Notes: a model not told the origin generated them from the sequence alone. 64,000 nucleotides of DNA from Hymenobacter puniceus (GCF_014333525.1 NZ_JACSCX010000011.1:1-64000); one strand, 5' to 3'; counted from the stretch's first letter, positions 53,917 to 62,949 are shown. Made by a program: numbers and translations.

Positions 53917-55215
53917 ATGGAACAACAAGACCACTTGCTGGCCGATGCCCGCCTCTATGGCTATGTCGAAGGCGACCAGGTGTGGCTCCGGCCGTTTATG
54001 GACCTGCCCGCCCGCCAGGTTGGCCAGGTAAAAGATTCGCCTGATGCTTCTCTACTGTATTTTGCCAACCGCTTCCGCCTGTTTCGCACCAAAGTAGAAG
54101 ACCTGCTACAGAAAATCGAGGAATCCGAGAATAAGGGCTCGTTTCTGATGAAGGCCTTACACCTGAAAGAACAAGTAGGCAGCTACGATGGCCTGGGCGA
54201 CTTTACCGGCTTATACAACCGCCTCACCGAAGCCGAAGAGGCCGTGAAAGTGACGGTAAGCCGCAACCGGGAGAAAAACCTGGCCACTAAAATCAGCCTC
54301 ATTGAGCAGGCGGAGGAGCTCCGCAATACGCTCGACTGGGCCACGGCCGGTGAGCAGATTCATGAGCTGCGCCAGGCCTGGATTAAAACCGGCCCCGTAG
54401 ACAAGCAACTCACCGAGGAACTGGAAACCCGCTTCCGGGTGGCCGTTGACGACTTTTTCCAGCGGCGCAAAGCCTTCCAGAACGAGAAGAAGGCCATGAC
54501 CAACCACGCGGCCGACCAGTACAAAGCCCTGATTCGCAGGTCGGAAGCACTCCAGAACTCCGACGACTTCGAGCATACCACCGCCAAGCTCAAGCAGCTG
54601 CAGCAAGAGTGGAAAGAAGTGGGCGGCTCCTTGCCCCGCAAGCAGGCCAACGACCTCTGGACGCAGTTCCGGGCTGCGCACAACCTGTTTTTTGAGCGCC
54701 TAAAAGTGCACATTGACAGCAAGCGCACCGACGCCAAAGAGCATTTCATGGACGATAACCTCACCCGCAAGCGGGCCTTGGTTACGGAAGCCACGGCCCT
54801 GTTGGGCAAGCCGATGCATGAAGCTGTAGCGCGGGCGAAAGAGCTGCAGGCAGCCTGGAAAACGGTGGGCCCGGTGCGCGGCGAAGAGTCGGACCGGGTG
54901 TGGGAGCAGTTCATTCTGGCCTGCGACAAAGTATTTGAAATGAGTGCATTAGAGCACTTTATCCGCAAACGGCCGGAAAATGCAGCCGCGGCTCCCGACG
55001 AGCAGGTGACGATGCGGGTTCAAGCCCTGCGCGACTTTATCAAGTATGATCAGCAGGAAAAAGAGACGCTGCAGGACAATCTCGACAAACTCAGTGCTTC
55101 TTCGGCCAACGACGCCTTCCGGCAAATGCTGCAAGGGAAAATCCGGGCCTTCGACCGTAAAATCCGAACCAAAAACGAGTTGATTACACTATTGCGGCAA
55201 CGATTGGTTGCGTAG
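53917..55215 (+). CDS. DUF349 domain protein
   Basis: 432 residues, very charged, nearly all helical, with four DUF349 repeats of ~75 residues. Each is marked by a Trp-containing QAWIKTGPVD / QEWKEVGGSLPRK / AAWKTVGPVRGEESDRVWEQF unit. No signal, so it is cytoplasmic. A role in nucleic-acid or envelope stress handling has been suggested for some members; here unknown. Confidence 0.9.
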   Translation: MEQQDHLLADARLYGYVEGDQVWLRPFMDLPARQVGQVKDSPDASLLYFANRFRLFRTKVEDLLQKIEESENKGSFLMKALHLKEQVGSYDGLGDFTGLYNRLTEAEEAVKVTVSRNREKNLATKISLIEQAEELRNTLDWATAGEQIHELRQAWIKTGPVDKQLTEELETRFRVAVDDFFQRRKAFQNEKKAMTNHAADQYKALIRRSEALQNSDDFEHTTAKLKQLQQEWKEVGGSLPRKQANDLWTQFRAAHNLFFERLKVHIDSKRTDAKEHFMDDNLTRKRALVTEATALLGKPMHEAVARAKELQAAWKTVGPVRGEESDRVWEQFILACDKVFEMSALEHFIRKRPENAAAAPDEQVTMRVQALRDFIKYDQQEKETLQDNLDKLSASSANDAFRQMLQGKIRAFDRKIRTKNELITLLRQRLVA

Positions 55216-55370
55216 GACAACCTTAGCGGTTATCTTACGTTGGCTGCCGAAAGCTGACGCTGGAATTCACCGTGGGTATCAGGCCACGTTGTCAGTTCAC
55301 CTGTCCCGGCCGGGTTTTTGATAGCCGGACTTTTTCATTCGACCACCTTTTTTACGTACCCCACACCACT

Positions 55371-55592
55371 ATGTATTGGACGCTGGAACTCGCTTCGTAC
55401 CTTGAAGACGCTCCCTGGCCTGCCACCAAGGATGAATTGATTGACTATTCCATTCGCTCGGGTGCGCCAATGGAGGTAGTTGAAAACCTGCAGGCCCTGG
55501 AAGATGATGGCCAGCCTTACGAAAACATCGAGGAAGTTTGGCCGGACTATCCGACCAAAGAAGACTTCATGTTCAACGAAGACGAATACTAA
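55371..55592 (+). CDS. DUF2795 domain protein
   Basis: 73 residues from the ATG 55371 (an earlier in-frame start at 55272 adds non-conserved sequence). MYWTLELASYLEDAPWPATKDELIDYSIRSG is a DUF2795 helix pair; the tail is acidic. Role unknown. It is compact and common in Bacteroidota. Confidence 0.88.
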   Translation: MYWTLELASYLEDAPWPATKDELIDYSIRSGAPMEVVENLQALEDDGQPYENIEEVWPDYPTKEDFMFNEDEY

Positions 55593-55601
55593 GCAACTGC
55601 C

Positions 55602-55720
55602 GATTGTTGACGGCTGATTGCAAAAGGACCTTGTTGAATGCTGGATGTACGCTCCGTTTTGAGTTATCAATCACCTGACAAGCAAGCCCTCATAATCACT
55701 AATCAACAGCCAACAATCGT
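55602..55720. repeat. Imperfect inverted repeat at the start of the ABC ATPase gene
   Basis: CGATTGTTGACGGCTGATT (about 55602-55620) pairs imperfectly with AATCAACAGCCAACAATCG (about 55701-55719). It encloses the ATG at 55638. Confidence 0.55.
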
Positions 55721-56441
55721 CATCGAAAATCTGGTTGCGGGGTATGAACAGCGTGTTCTGCTCCGCAACCTTTTTTTATGTGTTCCGGCACCGGCATTTG
55801 TGGCCATCGTCGGGCACAACGGCTGCGGCAAAACCACGCTGTTCCGGGCCCTGACTGGCCAGATACCTTACGCCGGCACTATTGAAATAGGTGGCCACGA
55901 CCTACGCACGCTTCGCCGCCCGGCTGCCGATGGCCATTTGGCTTATCTGCCCCAGCGTACCGCTGTTGGCTTTTCCATTCGGGTGCGGGAGATGGTGGTG
56001 ATGGGCCGCTACCGCCACCACGGCCTGCTCAGCGCTTATTCTCCTACCGATTATCAGCTGGCCGAAACGGCATTGGCCCGCGTAGGTGGCGCCCACCTCG
56101 CCGAGCGCGACTTCACGCTGCTTTCCGGCGGCGAGCAGCAGCTGGTGTGGCTGGCGCAGCTCAGTTTGCAGGAAGCGCCGCTCTACTTGCTTGATGAGCC
56201 CACCCAGCAGCTCGATGTGTACTACCGCCGCCGCGTGTTCGATTTGCTGCTGAGCTGGGTGCAGGAGCAGCAGCGCACCGTGCTCTGCATCACCCACGAC
56301 CTCGACAACCTGCTGGCCCTGCCCGGCGGCCACCTGCTCAACCTATCAGCTCCGGCACCAGCCCTGCAGCCGCTCACGCCGGCCACCGTGCAGGCCGCCC
56401 GCGCATTTCTGGAGAGCGAGGCGTCGTTGGCAGTGAAATAG
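55638..56441 (+). CDS. Solo ABC transporter ATP-binding protein (FecE/BtuD-like)
   Basis: 267 residues from ATG 55638. Walker A GHNGCGKTTLFRAL, Q-loop LAYLPQRTAVGF, signature LSGGEQQLVWLAQLS, Walker B PLYLLDEPTQQLD, His loop CITHDL. It is closest to ATPases of iron-siderophore/cobalamin importers, but no permease or binding protein is nearby, so it must serve a transporter encoded elsewhere. The first ~27 residues lie in an inverted repeat and do not look conserved, so the real start may be later (e.g. an in-frame TTG). Confidence 0.88.
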   Translation: MLDVRSVLSYQSPDKQALIITNQQPTIVIENLVAGYEQRVLLRNLFLCVPAPAFVAIVGHNGCGKTTLFRALTGQIPYAGTIEIGGHDLRTLRRPAADGHLAYLPQRTAVGFSIRVREMVVMGRYRHHGLLSAYSPTDYQLAETALARVGGAHLAERDFTLLSGGEQQLVWLAQLSLQEAPLYLLDEPTQQLDVYYRRRVFDLLLSWVQEQQRTVLCITHDLDNLLALPGGHLLNLSAPAPALQPLTPATVQAARAFLESEASLAVK

Positions 56442-56443
56442 CG

Positions 56444-57622
56444 TTAGGCCTTCCGCTGCCCGGGCCGGCCGCGCAGCACGTGTCCAATAGAGCGCAGAAA
56501 TGGCCATGGAGTCACGGAATTCATCACCCGCAGGTTGGTGAGGGGCGAGGTCCGCTCATCCAGAAAGTCGAAGATGCGCTCCACCGGGTTGCGGCGAAAC
56601 AGCTCGGTGAAGATGTTGCGCGTGGTTTCGCCGCGCCGTTGCATGATGTCCAGTAATAGCGCATCAAACAGCCCGAACTGCCACCGGTCGCCGGTGAGGT
56701 TACGGGGAGGCCGGCCGGTAGCGGCCAGCGCGGCCACCAACCGCGCCGAGTGCTCCTGAATGCGCTTGAAGGCGTAGCCCGTGCTAGGCTTTGCCCGGCC
56801 GGCCCGCGTGCCTAGGTTCACGATGTTTGGCCCATCTGACGCGGGCATGGGGTGGTCGGTCATCGGAATAGCCCCAATCTCCACGGCCTCGATGCGAAAA
56901 TCCGTTACGCCCAGCTGCTCCAGATAAGTACGTATGGCGTACTCGTACTCCGCTTGCGGCAGCACCTGCGCTGAGAACAAGGTGTACTCCACCAGTGCCC
57001 GCCGCTTGCTGAACGGTAGCACGTAGATGAAACGCGCCTCGTGGTGCTGCTCCCCCCGAAAATCCATGAACTCCTGCGTTTCCGGGTCGAAAACATCCTC
57101 CTTCGTTTTCACCTCCCATCCCACGAAGTGCTGCAGCAGGTAGTGATACTTCTCCGGCTGCGGTACCAAATGCGGCGGGCGGCTATCGAAGGCGTAGCGG
57201 GCGGTGTAGGTGCCGGCCGAACTAATGGCTTGCGCACCCTCAGGCGTGTTTTCCAGCGTTTCCACCGAGGCCTGCACCAGCGTAAACTGCTCCGGACGGG
57301 CCAACAGTGCCGCCCGCACAAACTGGTAGAAATCCAGGCCCCGAATCATCTTGTAGCGGTGGCGCTTCAGCGGCAATATCTGCTCGAAACCGGGGCTGCG
57401 GAACGCCAGCTGGCTCCACTCGTGCGCCACAATGCTGTCGAAGAGCATCGGCGCATCGGTCCAGAATGACCAGGTCCGGTCGTTCTGGTCTTTGGCGGCG
57501 GGTTCCAGCAGCAGCACGCGTTTATCGGCCAGGCGCGGCTCCTGGCTGATGTGGTAGGCCAGACTCAGGCCCGCCGCGCCGCCGCCCACAATCAGGTAGT
57601 CGAAATCAAGAGGTGCAGCCAC
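56444..57622 (-). CDS. crtY: Lycopene cyclase (CrtY type)
   Basis: 392 residues, GTG start. N-terminal FAD/NAD-binding fold DYLIVGGGAAGLSLAYHIS. Cyclase motifs: DRTWSFWTD, YKMIRGLDFYQF, FDSRPPH, FVGWEVKTKEDVFD, GTRAGRAKPSTGYAF. It should make beta-carotene-type ends from lycopene. No other carotenoid gene (crtE, crtB, crtI, crtZ) is in the window, so the pathway is split. Converges with the ABC ATPase gene (2 nt between stops). Confidence 0.9.
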   Translation of the reverse strand: MAAPLDFDYLIVGGGAAGLSLAYHISQEPRLADKRVLLLEPAAKDQNDRTWSFWTDAPMLFDSIVAHEWSQLAFRSPGFEQILPLKRHRYKMIRGLDFYQFVRAALLARPEQFTLVQASVETLENTPEGAQAISSAGTYTARYAFDSRPPHLVPQPEKYHYLLQHFVGWEVKTKEDVFDPETQEFMDFRGEQHHEARFIYVLPFSKRRALVEYTLFSAQVLPQAEYEYAIRTYLEQLGVTDFRIEAVEIGAIPMTDHPMPASDGPNIVNLGTRAGRAKPSTGYAFKRIQEHSARLVAALAATGRPPRNLTGDRWQFGLFDALLLDIMQRRGETTRNIFTELFRRNPVERIFDFLDERTSPLTNLRVMNSVTPWPFLRSIGHVLRGRPGQRKA

Positions 57623-57626
57623 AAGA

Positions 57627-57653
57627 AACGGCGACCTGAAAAGGGCCGCCGTT
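57627..57653 (-). promoter_or_regulatory. Hairpin between the hydrolase and crtY genes
   Basis: AACGGCG (57627-57633) pairs with CGCCGTT (57647-57653). It could attenuate read-through from the hydrolase gene into crtY. No clear T run. Confidence 0.35.
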
Positions 57654-57682
57654 GCAAGTTAAGTCAGTTTAGCTACTTCCAG

Positions 57683-58327
57683 CTAGTGGCTTTCCATCCC
57701 CGACAGGGCCCCGGCCAGGTCACGCACGGCGTCCCGAACGTCGAAATCGAGGCGGGCGCTGAAGTGCTGACGGCCGTGCAGGATACTCACGCGGGAGTGC
57801 AGACGCTCCACCCACAGCTGCTCGTTTTCCTGGTAGCCGGAGGTATAGGGGTCATCATCGGAAAGCAGCACCATCAGCTTGTCCTCCGGGATAAGGCGGC
57901 GGGCCGCTTCGTAGTTGATGGGCGCATCCATCCAGTTCAGAATATCCTGCCAGGGGCTATCCACCGAAAACCAGCCCGCCACGCACAGCACGCCTCCAAC
58001 CGGCTGCGCGGTGGGGTAATGCTCGGCCACATGCGCCAAATAATGCAGAATGGCCAGGCAGCCCACACTATGCCCTACCAGAATAACATCGGGACCCAGC
58101 TGTTCGGGTGGCAACACTTTGCGCAGGTAGTCTACGGCCTGATTTATCACCGGCAAGTCCCAGGCGGGCATCGCCAAGGCATGCATGCGGTAGTCCAATC
58201 CATCTTCCTGGGCCACTGCCTGCAGCTCCTCTCCCAGCCACGGATACCAATCATCCTGCGGCCCACCACCCCAGCGCGGCACAATAAAAACCTGTTTCAC
58301 TTCCGAAGAAGAAGTGGCTGCATGCAT
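57683..58327 (-). CDS. Alpha/beta hydrolase, RBBP9/YdeN family
   Basis: 214 residues from ATG 58327. FIVPRWGGGPQDDWYPWL is the family opening. Nucleophile GHSVG, acid LLSDDDPYTS, base GRQHFS complete the serine-hydrolase triad. Cytoplasmic. Same strand as crtY, 60 nt apart. Substrate unknown. Confidence 0.9.
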   Translation of the reverse strand: MHAATSSSEVKQVFIVPRWGGGPQDDWYPWLGEELQAVAQEDGLDYRMHALAMPAWDLPVINQAVDYLRKVLPPEQLGPDVILVGHSVGCLAILHYLAHVAEHYPTAQPVGGVLCVAGWFSVDSPWQDILNWMDAPINYEAARRLIPEDKLMVLLSDDDPYTSGYQENEQLWVERLHSRVSILHGRQHFSARLDFDVRDAVRDLAGALSGMESH

Positions 58328-58410
58328 AGAATTTATCTTTAAAATTAGAATGTCAAAATTAACAAAATCACTTGCTTCCACTTCTGTTCACCACTGCCAA
58401 CAGCCGTAAA

Positions 58411-58484
58411 GCGCCCCATACAACCTAATAGCCATAAAGCCATCGGCTTCCGTAGAGGCCGCTGGCTTTATGGCTATTGGGCGC
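58411..58484 (-). terminator. Long hairpin terminator after the LOG-family gene
   Basis: AATAGCCATAAAGCCA (58427-58442) pairs perfectly with 58463-58478. GCGCCC (58411-58416) and GGGCGC (58479-58484) extend it. It lies 11 nt after the stop of the LOG gene. Confidence 0.8.
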
Positions 58485-58494
58485 TGAAACCGCC

Positions 58495-59358
58495 TTAGAA
58501 GTTCGGCGACAGCAGATACTTGCTGTAGAAGTCGTCGATGATTTTTACGGCTGATTCGGCGTCGTCTACCAGCTGCACCAGGTTCATGTCCTCGGGCGAG
58601 ATGTTGTGCTCGTCTTCCAGCATCACCTGCTGAATCCAGTCGAACATGCCCTGCCAGTACTTGGTACCCACCAGCACGATGGGGAAACGGCCGATTTTCT
58701 TGGTCTGAATCAGCGTGATGGCCTCAAACAGCTCGTCGAGCGTACCAAAGCCGCCTGGCATACCGATAAAGCCCTGCGCGTATTTCACAAACATCACCTT
58801 CCGCACAAAGAAGTAGTCGAAGTTGATGATTTTGTCGGGGTCGATGTAGATGTTGTTGAACTGCTCGAAGGGCAGCTCAATGTTCAGGCCTACGGAGCGG
58901 CCGCCCTCGGAGTGCGCGCCCTTGTTGCCGGCCTCCATGATGCCGGGGCCGCCGCCCGTGATAACGCCGTAGCCGTGGCGCACCAGCTTGGCCGCAATTT
59001 CCTCGGCCATCTTGTAGTACGGGTTGTCGGCCTTGGTGCGGGCCGAACCGAAGATGGACACGCAGGGGCCAATTTTGGACATCTTCTCGAAGCCCTCCAC
59101 AAACTCGGCCATCACCTTGAAGATCTGCCAGGAGTCGGCAATCTTGATTTCATTCCAGTCCTTATCCACAAACGCCTTGCGGATGCGCTGCTCATCGTCT
59201 ACCTGCACTGTCCGCTCGCCGTGGGTTTGCTCCCGGATGTCACTGATAGTCTTAACCTTATTATCGTTCACGTTGGGCTGCATGATTGTCTGCCCACTGC
59301 CGGCGTTCAGCACTTCATCGGCCACTTTAGTGCGGCTGGTCTTTTTAAGCTTGGTCAT
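58495..59358 (-). CDS. LOG-family protein (TIGR00730 Rossmann fold)
   Basis: 287 residues. After ~85 charged N-terminal residues comes the LOG fold: VSIFGSARTKADNPYY, GVITGGGPGIMEAGNKGA, and the nucleotide site MPGGFGTLDELFEAITLIQT. Most bacterial members act as nucleoside 5'-monophosphate phosphoribohydrolases. Cytoplasmic. The N-terminal extension is longer than in LOG proper. Confidence 0.9.
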   Translation of the reverse strand: MTKLKKTSRTKVADEVLNAGSGQTIMQPNVNDNKVKTISDIREQTHGERTVQVDDEQRIRKAFVDKDWNEIKIADSWQIFKVMAEFVEGFEKMSKIGPCVSIFGSARTKADNPYYKMAEEIAAKLVRHGYGVITGGGPGIMEAGNKGAHSEGGRSVGLNIELPFEQFNNIYIDPDKIINFDYFFVRKVMFVKYAQGFIGMPGGFGTLDELFEAITLIQTKKIGRFPIVLVGTKYWQGMFDWIQQVMLEDEHNISPEDMNLVQLVDDAESAVKIIDDFYSKYLLSPNF

Positions 59359-59428
59359 AATCTGGTACGCTACTTACTGCCGGCTGCCGGCAATGCACCG
59401 GGAGCCAAGAAAGGATTGGGGGAATTTG

Positions 59429-59461
59429 AAAAAAAGAAAGCCGCCCCGCAGGAACGGGGCG
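59429..59461 (-). terminator. Rho-independent terminator of the permease gene
   Basis: GCCCCG (59443-59448) pairs with CGGGGC (59455-59460). An A run at 59429-59438 is the T run on the minus strand. Confidence 0.75.
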
Positions 59462-59563
59462 ACCAAAAGTACGGACAGGCAAGTTAACGATTTGTTAACA
59501 CTAAATAGCTATATCATTACGAAATGGCGACAGGTCGGCGGCCTTATTGCAGCGCCCCGCTGG

Positions 59564-60826
59564 CTACTTGCTCCGGATGGCAATAACGGGGTCGAGGTTG
59601 GCGGCCAGCACAGCCGGGATGATGCCGGCCAGCATACCAATCACTACCGACACAGTGAGGCCCAGCGTGATGTTCCAGGCCGAGAGCGTGAGCGGCATGG
59701 CGTCCTGCGGCACCAGCGTAATCAGCCACACCAAGAAGATGCCAGTGGCGCCGCCCAGTAAACACAAAAACACAGCCTCAAACAGGAACTGAAACAGGAT
59801 AAAGTAGTTTTTGGCCCCCAGCGACTTCTGGATGCCGATGATGTTGGTGCGCTCCTTCACCGACACAAACATGATGTTGGCTATGCCGAAGCCGCCTACC
59901 ACCATGGCAAAGCCGCCAATTACCCAGCCCGCCAGCCCAATAACAGAAAAGAGCTTGCCTACCATGTTGGTCAGCATTTCGGGGCGGTTGAGGGCGAAGT
60001 TGTCTTCCTCACGGGGCTTGAGGGTGCGGATGTTGCGCAACAGGCCCTTCATTTCGTATTCTAGGTCGAGCAGGCCGGTGTCTTCCTCGCGGCCCTTCAC
60101 CGCAATGGTGGGCGTCACGCCGGTAAAGCCGTTGGTGCTCAACGCAAACATCTTGGTGAACGACCCGAACGGGATGATGCAGTTGGTGTCGTTGCTGGGC
60201 GTGTCGATGATCTTCTTGCCTTCCTTCTTCACCACCCCGATGATGGTGAACGACAGCCCTTTGGCCTTGAACTGCTTGCCCAGCGCCGAGCCGTTCGGAA
60301 ACAGGTTGGTGGCAATATCGGCCCCTACAATGGCCACGTTGCGGGCGGCATCAATCTCCTGCTGCGTGAAGTAGCGGCCCTCGGCAATCGGCAAATCCGA
60401 CACAGTGCGGTACTCAAACGAAACGCCCATCAGCGCGCAGCCTTCCATGCTGTTGGAGCCCATGCGCAGGGTATTGCCGCCGGTGGCAGCGTACAGGGCC
60501 ACGCCCTGCTGGTTGTCGGAGAGCATGCGCTGCAACTCGCGGAACTCACGCACCGTAGGCGCGGGCCGCTGGAAATAGCGCCACCACGGGTAGTCGGGCT
60601 GGTCGAAGGTCCAGGGCATTTTCATCACGTAAATCACCTTATCGCCGACGAAGCTCATGCTTTGGCGCACGTTGGCTTCCAGCGAATCGACGACGGTGAG
60701 CACGGCAATGATGGCAAAGATGCCCACCGTGACGCCCAGCAGCGAAAGCACCGTGCGCAGCAGATTGGCTTTCAGGGCTTGCCACGCGAAGCGGAAGCTT
60801 TCCAGAGTCAGGCGCAGGGTTTTCAT
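59564..60826 (-). CDS. MacB/FtsX-like ABC transporter permease
   Basis: 420 residues; ATG 60826 preferred over an in-frame TTG at 60835. N-terminal TM helix (LLRTVLSLLGVTVGIFAIIAV), a large extracytoplasmic MacB_PCD domain (about 50-280), then three C-terminal helices with the FtsX signature (SVKERTNIIGIQKSLGAKN). No ATPase or adaptor gene is adjacent. Confidence 0.92.
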   Translation of the reverse strand: MKTLRLTLESFRFAWQALKANLLRTVLSLLGVTVGIFAIIAVLTVVDSLEANVRQSMSFVGDKVIYVMKMPWTFDQPDYPWWRYFQRPAPTVREFRELQRMLSDNQQGVALYAATGGNTLRMGSNSMEGCALMGVSFEYRTVSDLPIAEGRYFTQQEIDAARNVAIVGADIATNLFPNGSALGKQFKAKGLSFTIIGVVKKEGKKIIDTPSNDTNCIIPFGSFTKMFALSTNGFTGVTPTIAVKGREEDTGLLDLEYEMKGLLRNIRTLKPREEDNFALNRPEMLTNMVGKLFSVIGLAGWVIGGFAMVVGGFGIANIMFVSVKERTNIIGIQKSLGAKNYFILFQFLFEAVFLCLLGGATGIFLVWLITLVPQDAMPLTLSAWNITLGLTVSVVIGMLAGIIPAVLAANLDPVIAIRSK

Positions 60827-60861
60827 CAAGGACAAAGGGAGTGATTACTTGTTGATAAAAC

Positions 60862-60962
60862 AAAGAACGTCATGCTGAGCCTGCCGAAGCATCTCTACTG
60901 GGGAGTAATCAGAATTACTTTGGCGGTAGAGATGCTTCGGCAGGCTCAGCATGACGTTCTTT
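60862..60962. repeat. Palindromic element, GTCATGCTGAGC family (A4)
   Basis: Perfect 37-bp arms, 60862-60898 and 60926-60962, around a 27-nt centre. It fills the divergent gap between the permease gene and queA. Confidence 0.92.
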
Positions 60963-61063
60963 AAGCTTTTCGCCTGAAAAGTACCGATTAATCCGGCAAA
61001 TCTATGTACTTTCGCCGGCTCAAATTTTTGTTAGCTTCCCCAGCTATTGCCGTTCCTGAACCT

Positions 61064-62116
61064 ATGAAGCTCACCGAATTTAAATTCGAACTACCCGAGG
61101 CCCTGCTTGCCCAGCACCCGGCCAAGAACCGTGACGAATCGCGCCTGATGGTGCTGCACCGCAGCACCGGCAAGATCGAGCACCGCGTGTTCAAGGATAT
61201 CATTGAATATTTCGGCGAAGGCGACGTATTCGTGGTCAACGACACCAAGGTGTTTCCGGCCCGGCTCTACGGCAACAAAGAAAAGACTGGCGCCAAGATC
61301 GAAGTGTTCCTGCTGCGCGAGCTGAACAAGGAAATCCACCTCTGGGACGTGCTGGTAGATCCGGCCCGTAAAATCCGGGTGGGCAACAAGCTGTACTTCG
61401 ACGAAGAAGGCGAAGTGGTAGCCGAAGTAATCGACAACACTACCTCCCGCGGCCGTACCATCAAGTTTCTGTTTGATGGCACCGACGAGGAGTTCTACAA
61501 AGCCCTGCACAACCTCGGTGAAACGCCGCTGCCCCGCGAGAGCATCACCCGCGAAGCCGAGCCCGCCGACAAAGAGCGCTACCAGACGATTTACGCCAAG
61601 AACACCGGCGCCGTAGCTGCCCCTTCGGCGGGTCTGCACTTCACCCGTGAGGTATTGAAGCGCCTGGAAATCAAAGGTGTGGAAGTGGTACCCGTAACGC
61701 TGCACGTGGGCCTCGGCACCTTCCGCCCAGTAGACGTGGAAGATCTAACCAAGCACAAAATGGACTCCGAGAACTTCATCGTGCCTGGCTCGTCGGCTAC
61801 GGTGGTAAACAAGGCGCTGGATGCCAAGAAGCGGGTGTGCGCTGTGGGCACCACCTCCATGCGCGCCATGGAGTCATCGGTGTCGGCCAACCTGCGCCTG
61901 AAGGCCAATGAAGGCTGGACAGACCGGTTTATTTTCCCGCCGTACGATTTTAAAATCGCCAACTGTCTGCTTACCAACTTCCACACCCCAGAAAGCACGC
62001 TGATGATGATGGCCTCAGCCTTCGCCGGCCACGAGTTGCTGATTGAGGCGTATAAGCTGGCTATCAAAGAGAAATATAAGTTCTTCAGCTACGGCGACGC
62101 CATGCTGATTCTGTAG
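61064..62116 (+). CDS. queA: S-adenosylmethionine:tRNA ribosyltransferase-isomerase
   Basis: 350 residues, complete. The ATG 61064 gives the canonical MKLTEFKFELPEALLAQHPA. Further family blocks: VFVVNDTKVFPARLYGNK, YQTIYAKNTGAVAAPSAGLH, and NFHTPESTLMMMASAF near the end. It makes the epoxyqueuosine of tRNA wobble position 34. Upstream, TACTTTCG at 61007-61014 resembles the -7 box of a Bacteroidota promoter. Confidence 0.97.
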   Translation: MKLTEFKFELPEALLAQHPAKNRDESRLMVLHRSTGKIEHRVFKDIIEYFGEGDVFVVNDTKVFPARLYGNKEKTGAKIEVFLLRELNKEIHLWDVLVDPARKIRVGNKLYFDEEGEVVAEVIDNTTSRGRTIKFLFDGTDEEFYKALHNLGETPLPRESITREAEPADKERYQTIYAKNTGAVAAPSAGLHFTREVLKRLEIKGVEVVPVTLHVGLGTFRPVDVEDLTKHKMDSENFIVPGSSATVVNKALDAKKRVCAVGTTSMRAMESSVSANLRLKANEGWTDRFIFPPYDFKIANCLLTNFHTPESTLMMMASAFAGHELLIEAYKLAIKEKYKFFSYGDAMLIL

Positions 62117-62264
62117 AAGTCAGAGATGAGAGGCGAGAAGTGAGAATCGATATTTCTTGCCTTTTCCTTCCGAACGGCCCGGCTACCTTTGGTGGCCGGG
62201 CCGTTCTTGTTCCGCTTACCCTCCCCCGCCTCACTCCTCTCACTTCTGACTTCTCCCCTCTCAT
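62116..62264. repeat. Nested inverted repeat with internal terminator
   Basis: Outer arms (about 62116-62145 and 62231-62264) are GAGAAGTGAGA-like and TCTCACTTCTGAC-like words. Inside lies a terminator: AACGGCCCGGC (62173-62183) pairs perfectly with GCCGGGCCGTT (62195-62205). The right outer arm reaches the start codon of ispD. Confidence 0.75.
62173..62205 (+). terminator. Rho-independent terminator of queA
   Basis: A perfect 11-bp stem with 11-nt loop and TCTTG after it. Confidence 0.82.
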
Positions 62265-62949
62265 GTCCACCGATAGATTCGCCATCCTGGTAGCCGGCGG
62301 CAGCGGCTCGCGCATGGGCACCGAGCAGCCCAAGCAGTTTTTGCCGCTACTCACCGAGCCGGTACTGCTACACACGCTGCGCCGCTTTGCAGATGCCTCC
62401 CTAGGCATGCGCCGGCTAATAGTGGTGCTGCCCGCCGAGCAAATAGACACCTGGCAGGCACTATGCGCGCAGCACGCTAAGGTTCCAACGCACGAGCTGG
62501 TGACGGGCGGAGCTACGCGCTGGGCGTCGGTGAAGTGTGGCTTAGCGCTGCTGGAGAACGAAGCCACCGGCACCGTGGCCGTGCACGACGGCGTGCGGCC
62601 CCTCACGCCCAACCGGGTGATAGAAGCCACCTTCGAGGCGGCCTACAACCACGGCGCCGCGGTGGCGGCCGTGGTACCCAAAGACTCGGTGCGCAACCTG
62701 AGCCAGCAGGGCTCCTACGCCCTGAACCGGGCCCGCCTGCGGTTGGTCCAGACGCCGCAGTGCTTTGAAATCAACCTGCTGCGCCGCGCCTACCAGCTGC
62801 CGGAACTGACTACTTTCACCGACGACGCCAGCGTGGTAGAAGACCTGCACGCCATTCACATTGTGGAAGGCGACTATTGCAACCTCAAAATCACGACGCC
62901 CGAGGATATGCTGCTGGCGGAAGTACTGCTGCGCAAGCAGCAGGTATAA
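62263..62949 (+). CDS. ispD: 2-C-methyl-D-erythritol 4-phosphate cytidylyltransferase
   Basis: 228 residues from ATG 62263. ILVAGGSGSRMGTEQPKQFLPL is the CTP-binding loop. VHDGVRPLTP, LVQTPQCFEINLLRRAY, FTDDASVVE and NLKITTPEDM complete the family. It performs the CTP-dependent step of the MEP isoprenoid pathway, which also supplies the carotenoid route to which crtY belongs. Confidence 0.95.
   Translation: MSTDRFAILVAGGSGSRMGTEQPKQFLPLLTEPVLLHTLRRFADASLGMRRLIVVLPAEQIDTWQALCAQHAKVPTHELVTGGATRWASVKCGLALLENEATGTVAVHDGVRPLTPNRVIEATFEAAYNHGAAVAAVVPKDSVRNLSQQGSYALNRARLRLVQTPQCFEINLLRRAYQLPELTTFTDDASVVEDLHAIHIVEGDYCNLKITTPEDMLLAEVLLRKQQV

Noticed and set aside
58606..59487. Plus-strand open frame opposite the LOG-family gene (293 codons)
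   Set aside because: Shadow of the LOG gene, whose GGGPGIME and PGGFGT motifs are on the minus strand.
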